In this document: in pieces, positions 62,731-64,000 of the stretch | Layout of the letters: every line of letters begins with the position of its first letter | How positions within the stretch are numbered: the stretch's first letter is position 1 | From: Agromyces fucosus | GTDB lineage: Bacteria > Actinomycetota > Actinomycetes > Actinomycetales > Microbacteriaceae | DNA: 64,000 nucleotides | NCBI RefSeq assembly: GCF_004134865.1 | Contig: NZ_SDPO01000003.1 | Coordinates: 496,001-560,000 of the forward strand | Direction: 5' to 3' | Translations under genes and position numbers: made by a program | Notes under the pieces: model-generated | The model's input: the letters and a program-made list of their open reading frames with translations, nothing else | Told to the model about the DNA's origin: nothing | Database searches by the model: none

Positions 62731-62747
62731 CGGTTTATGATGAACCG
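62731..62747. promoter_or_regulatory. operator-like palindrome over the GH3 promoter
   Basis: CGGTT-N7-AACCG overlaps TATGAT (62736-62741), a likely -10 about 50 nt before the start. A sugar-responsive repressor could bind here. Confidence 0.45.
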
Positions 62748-62791
62748 GATGCCGCGAAGCGGCCGATCCCGAAGCATGAAGGAGTGCTGGC

Positions 62792-64000
62792 ATGACCGAT
62801 CAGCTGAACCACGAGACGGATGCCGCGGCAGTCGTCGACACCGCCGGTGAACTCGACCTGCGCTACCGCGACGCGAGCCTGCCCGTCGCCGAGCGCGTCG
62901 AGATCCTCCTGTCGCAGATGACGCTCGAAGAGAAGGCGGGCCTCTTCTTCCAGACGATGATCGCCGCCGGAGCCGACGGCACGCTCTCGCAGGGCGACGA
63001 CATGTTCGGCCTGCCGGCCACCGACGACTACGTCGGGCGCCGCCTCATGAACCACTTCAACGTGCTGCAGACCCCGCCCACCGCCGAGCTCATCGCCGAG
63101 TGGCACAACCGCCTCCAGGAGGCCGCGGCGGCGACCCGCCTCGGCATTCCCGTCACGGTCTCGACCGACCCGCGGCACTCGTACACCGACAATCCGCTCT
63201 CGGGCATGCTCACCGGGTCGTTCTCGGTCTGGCCCGAGACCATGGGCCTCGCGGCCGTCGGCGACGAGGCGCTCGTCGAGCAGTTCGGCGACATCGCCCG
63301 TCAGGAGTACACGGCGGTCGGCATCCGCGTGGCGCTGCACCCGCAGATCGACCTCGCCACCGAGCCGCGCTGGTCGCGTGCCCTCCAGACGTTCGGCGAA
63401 GATCCCGAACTCGCCGGTCGCATGGGCGCCGCCTACATCCGCGGCTTCCAGGGCACCGAGCTCGGCCCCGACTCGGTCGCGACGATGACGAAGCACTTCC
63501 CGGGCGGCGGCCCCCAGAAGGACGGCGAAGACCCGCACTTCGCGCACGGGCGCGAGCAGGTCTACCCCGGTGGTGAGTTCGAGACGCACCTGAGGCCCTT
63601 CGAGGCCGCGTTCGAGGCGGGCACGAGCCAGATCATGCCGTACTACGGCATGCCCGTCGGCACCGAGTACGAAGAGGTCGGCTTCGGCTTCAACAAGTCC
63701 GTCATCACCGGGCTGCTCCGCGAACGCTACGGCTTCGACGGCATCGTCTGCACCGACTGGGGACTCATCAACGACTCCTCGATCTTCGGCGAGCCCTTCC
63801 CGGCCCGTGCGTGGGGCGTCGAGCACCTCACCCCGCGCGAGCGCATGAAGAAGGTCATCGACGCGGGCGTCGACCAGTTCGGCGGCGAGGCCGACCCCGA
63901 GATGCTCGTCGACCTCGTGAACTCGGGCGAGATCACCGAGGATCGCCTCGATGTCTCGGCGCGGCGCCTCCTGCGCGAGAAGTTCGTGCTCGGCCTCTTC
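62792..64000 (+). CDS. GH3 family beta-glycosidase, N-terminal part (cut by window edge)
   Basis: 403 residues are visible from ATG 62792 (MTDQLNHETDAAAV), which follows AAGGAG; the gene runs off the window. LRYRDASLPVAERVEILLSQ and MTLEEKAGLFFQTM open the GH3 barrel; TMTKHFPGGGPQKDGEDPH is the conserved KHF region, and YGFDGIVCTDWGL contains the nucleophile Asp322. No signal peptide, so it probably acts in the cytoplasm on imported oligosaccharides (beta-glucosides or xylosides). The second GH3 domain would lie beyond 64000. Confidence 0.93.
   Translation, partial: MTDQLNHETDAAAVVDTAGELDLRYRDASLPVAERVEILLSQMTLEEKAGLFFQTMIAAGADGTLSQGDDMFGLPATDDYVGRRLMNHFNVLQTPPTAELIAEWHNRLQEAAAATRLGIPVTVSTDPRHSYTDNPLSGMLTGSFSVWPETMGLAAVGDEALVEQFGDIARQEYTAVGIRVALHPQIDLATEPRWSRALQTFGEDPELAGRMGAAYIRGFQGTELGPDSVATMTKHFPGGGPQKDGEDPHFAHGREQVYPGGEFETHLRPFEAAFEAGTSQIMPYYGMPVGTEYEEVGFGFNKSVITGLLRERYGFDGIVCTDWGLINDSSIFGEPFPARAWGVEHLTPRERMKKVIDAGVDQFGGEADPEMLVDLVNSGEITEDRLDVSARRLLREKFVLGLF

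Overview
The window looks like a chromosomal segment of a high-GC actinobacterium, most likely a member of the Microbacteriaceae (Agromyces or a close relative). This is inferred from the very GC-rich third codon positions, actinobacterial families (ECF42 sigma factor with its DGPF partner, UdgX, LGFP repeat protein, DUF2510-TM2 protein, DUF3516 helicase), many leaderless-looking starts behind a TANNNT box, and a strikingly common GGATGCCG / CGGCATCC word. There are no rRNA or tRNA genes, CRISPR arrays, insertion sequences or phage cores. Both edges cut through genes.

Layout. 1-9.3 kb: a truncated TrmB-like regulator, divergent from a large secreted subtilase, an MFS transporter, and a secreted zinc carboxypeptidase. 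9.3-15.2 kb: a heterodimeric ABC exporter with one degenerate ATP site, facing an AidB-like acyl-CoA dehydrogenase. 15.2-18 kb: a small lower-GC stretch with overlapping lipoprotein and PKD-like exported genes, then a YbdK-type carboxylate-amine ligase. 18-23.1 kb: DGPF protein, ECF42 sigma factor, UPF0718 permease, TIGR03943 partner and an exported Ig/propeller-like protein, all closely packed, with an ECF42-type promoter in front. 23.1-28.5 kb: TM2 and TauE membrane proteins, VanZ, two near-identical cold-shock genes with structured leaders, UdgX, and small conserved proteins. 28.5-33.3 kb: an Hsp20 gene with CIRCE and HAIR-like operators, a glycosyltransferase/debranching-enzyme pair, and a DJ-1/PfpI protein. 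33.3-40 kb: small regulator-plus-enzyme cassettes (MarR with MFS/AKR/DJ-1; ArsR with SRPBCC and VOC proteins), a GyrI-like protein and a second aldo/keto reductase. 40-48.2 kb: an alanine-rich surface protein, phosphoketolase, a membrane DUF1353 protein, a large membrane alpha/beta hydrolase, and a TetR/membrane-protein pair. 48.2-59.5 kb: LGFP protein, Ski2-like helicase, EamA transporter, a 1424-residue secreted nuclease fused to a 5'-nucleotidase, and RecQ. 59.5-64 kb: PadR with a DrrAB-type exporter, and a truncated GH3 glycosidase.

Taken together the region is dominated by envelope and secreted degradative functions (protease, carboxypeptidase, nuclease/nucleotidase, glycosidase), one-step stress responses under local repressors, and DNA maintenance (AidB-like, UdgX, two helicases). 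The clearest regulatory logic readable from the sequence is the overlapping CIRCE/promoter/HAIR-like arrangement at hsp20, the self-contained ECF42 operon, and palindromic operators beside the MarR, ArsR, TetR and PadR genes. Intergenic regions carry at least three families of long inverted repeats; one recurs 9 kb apart.
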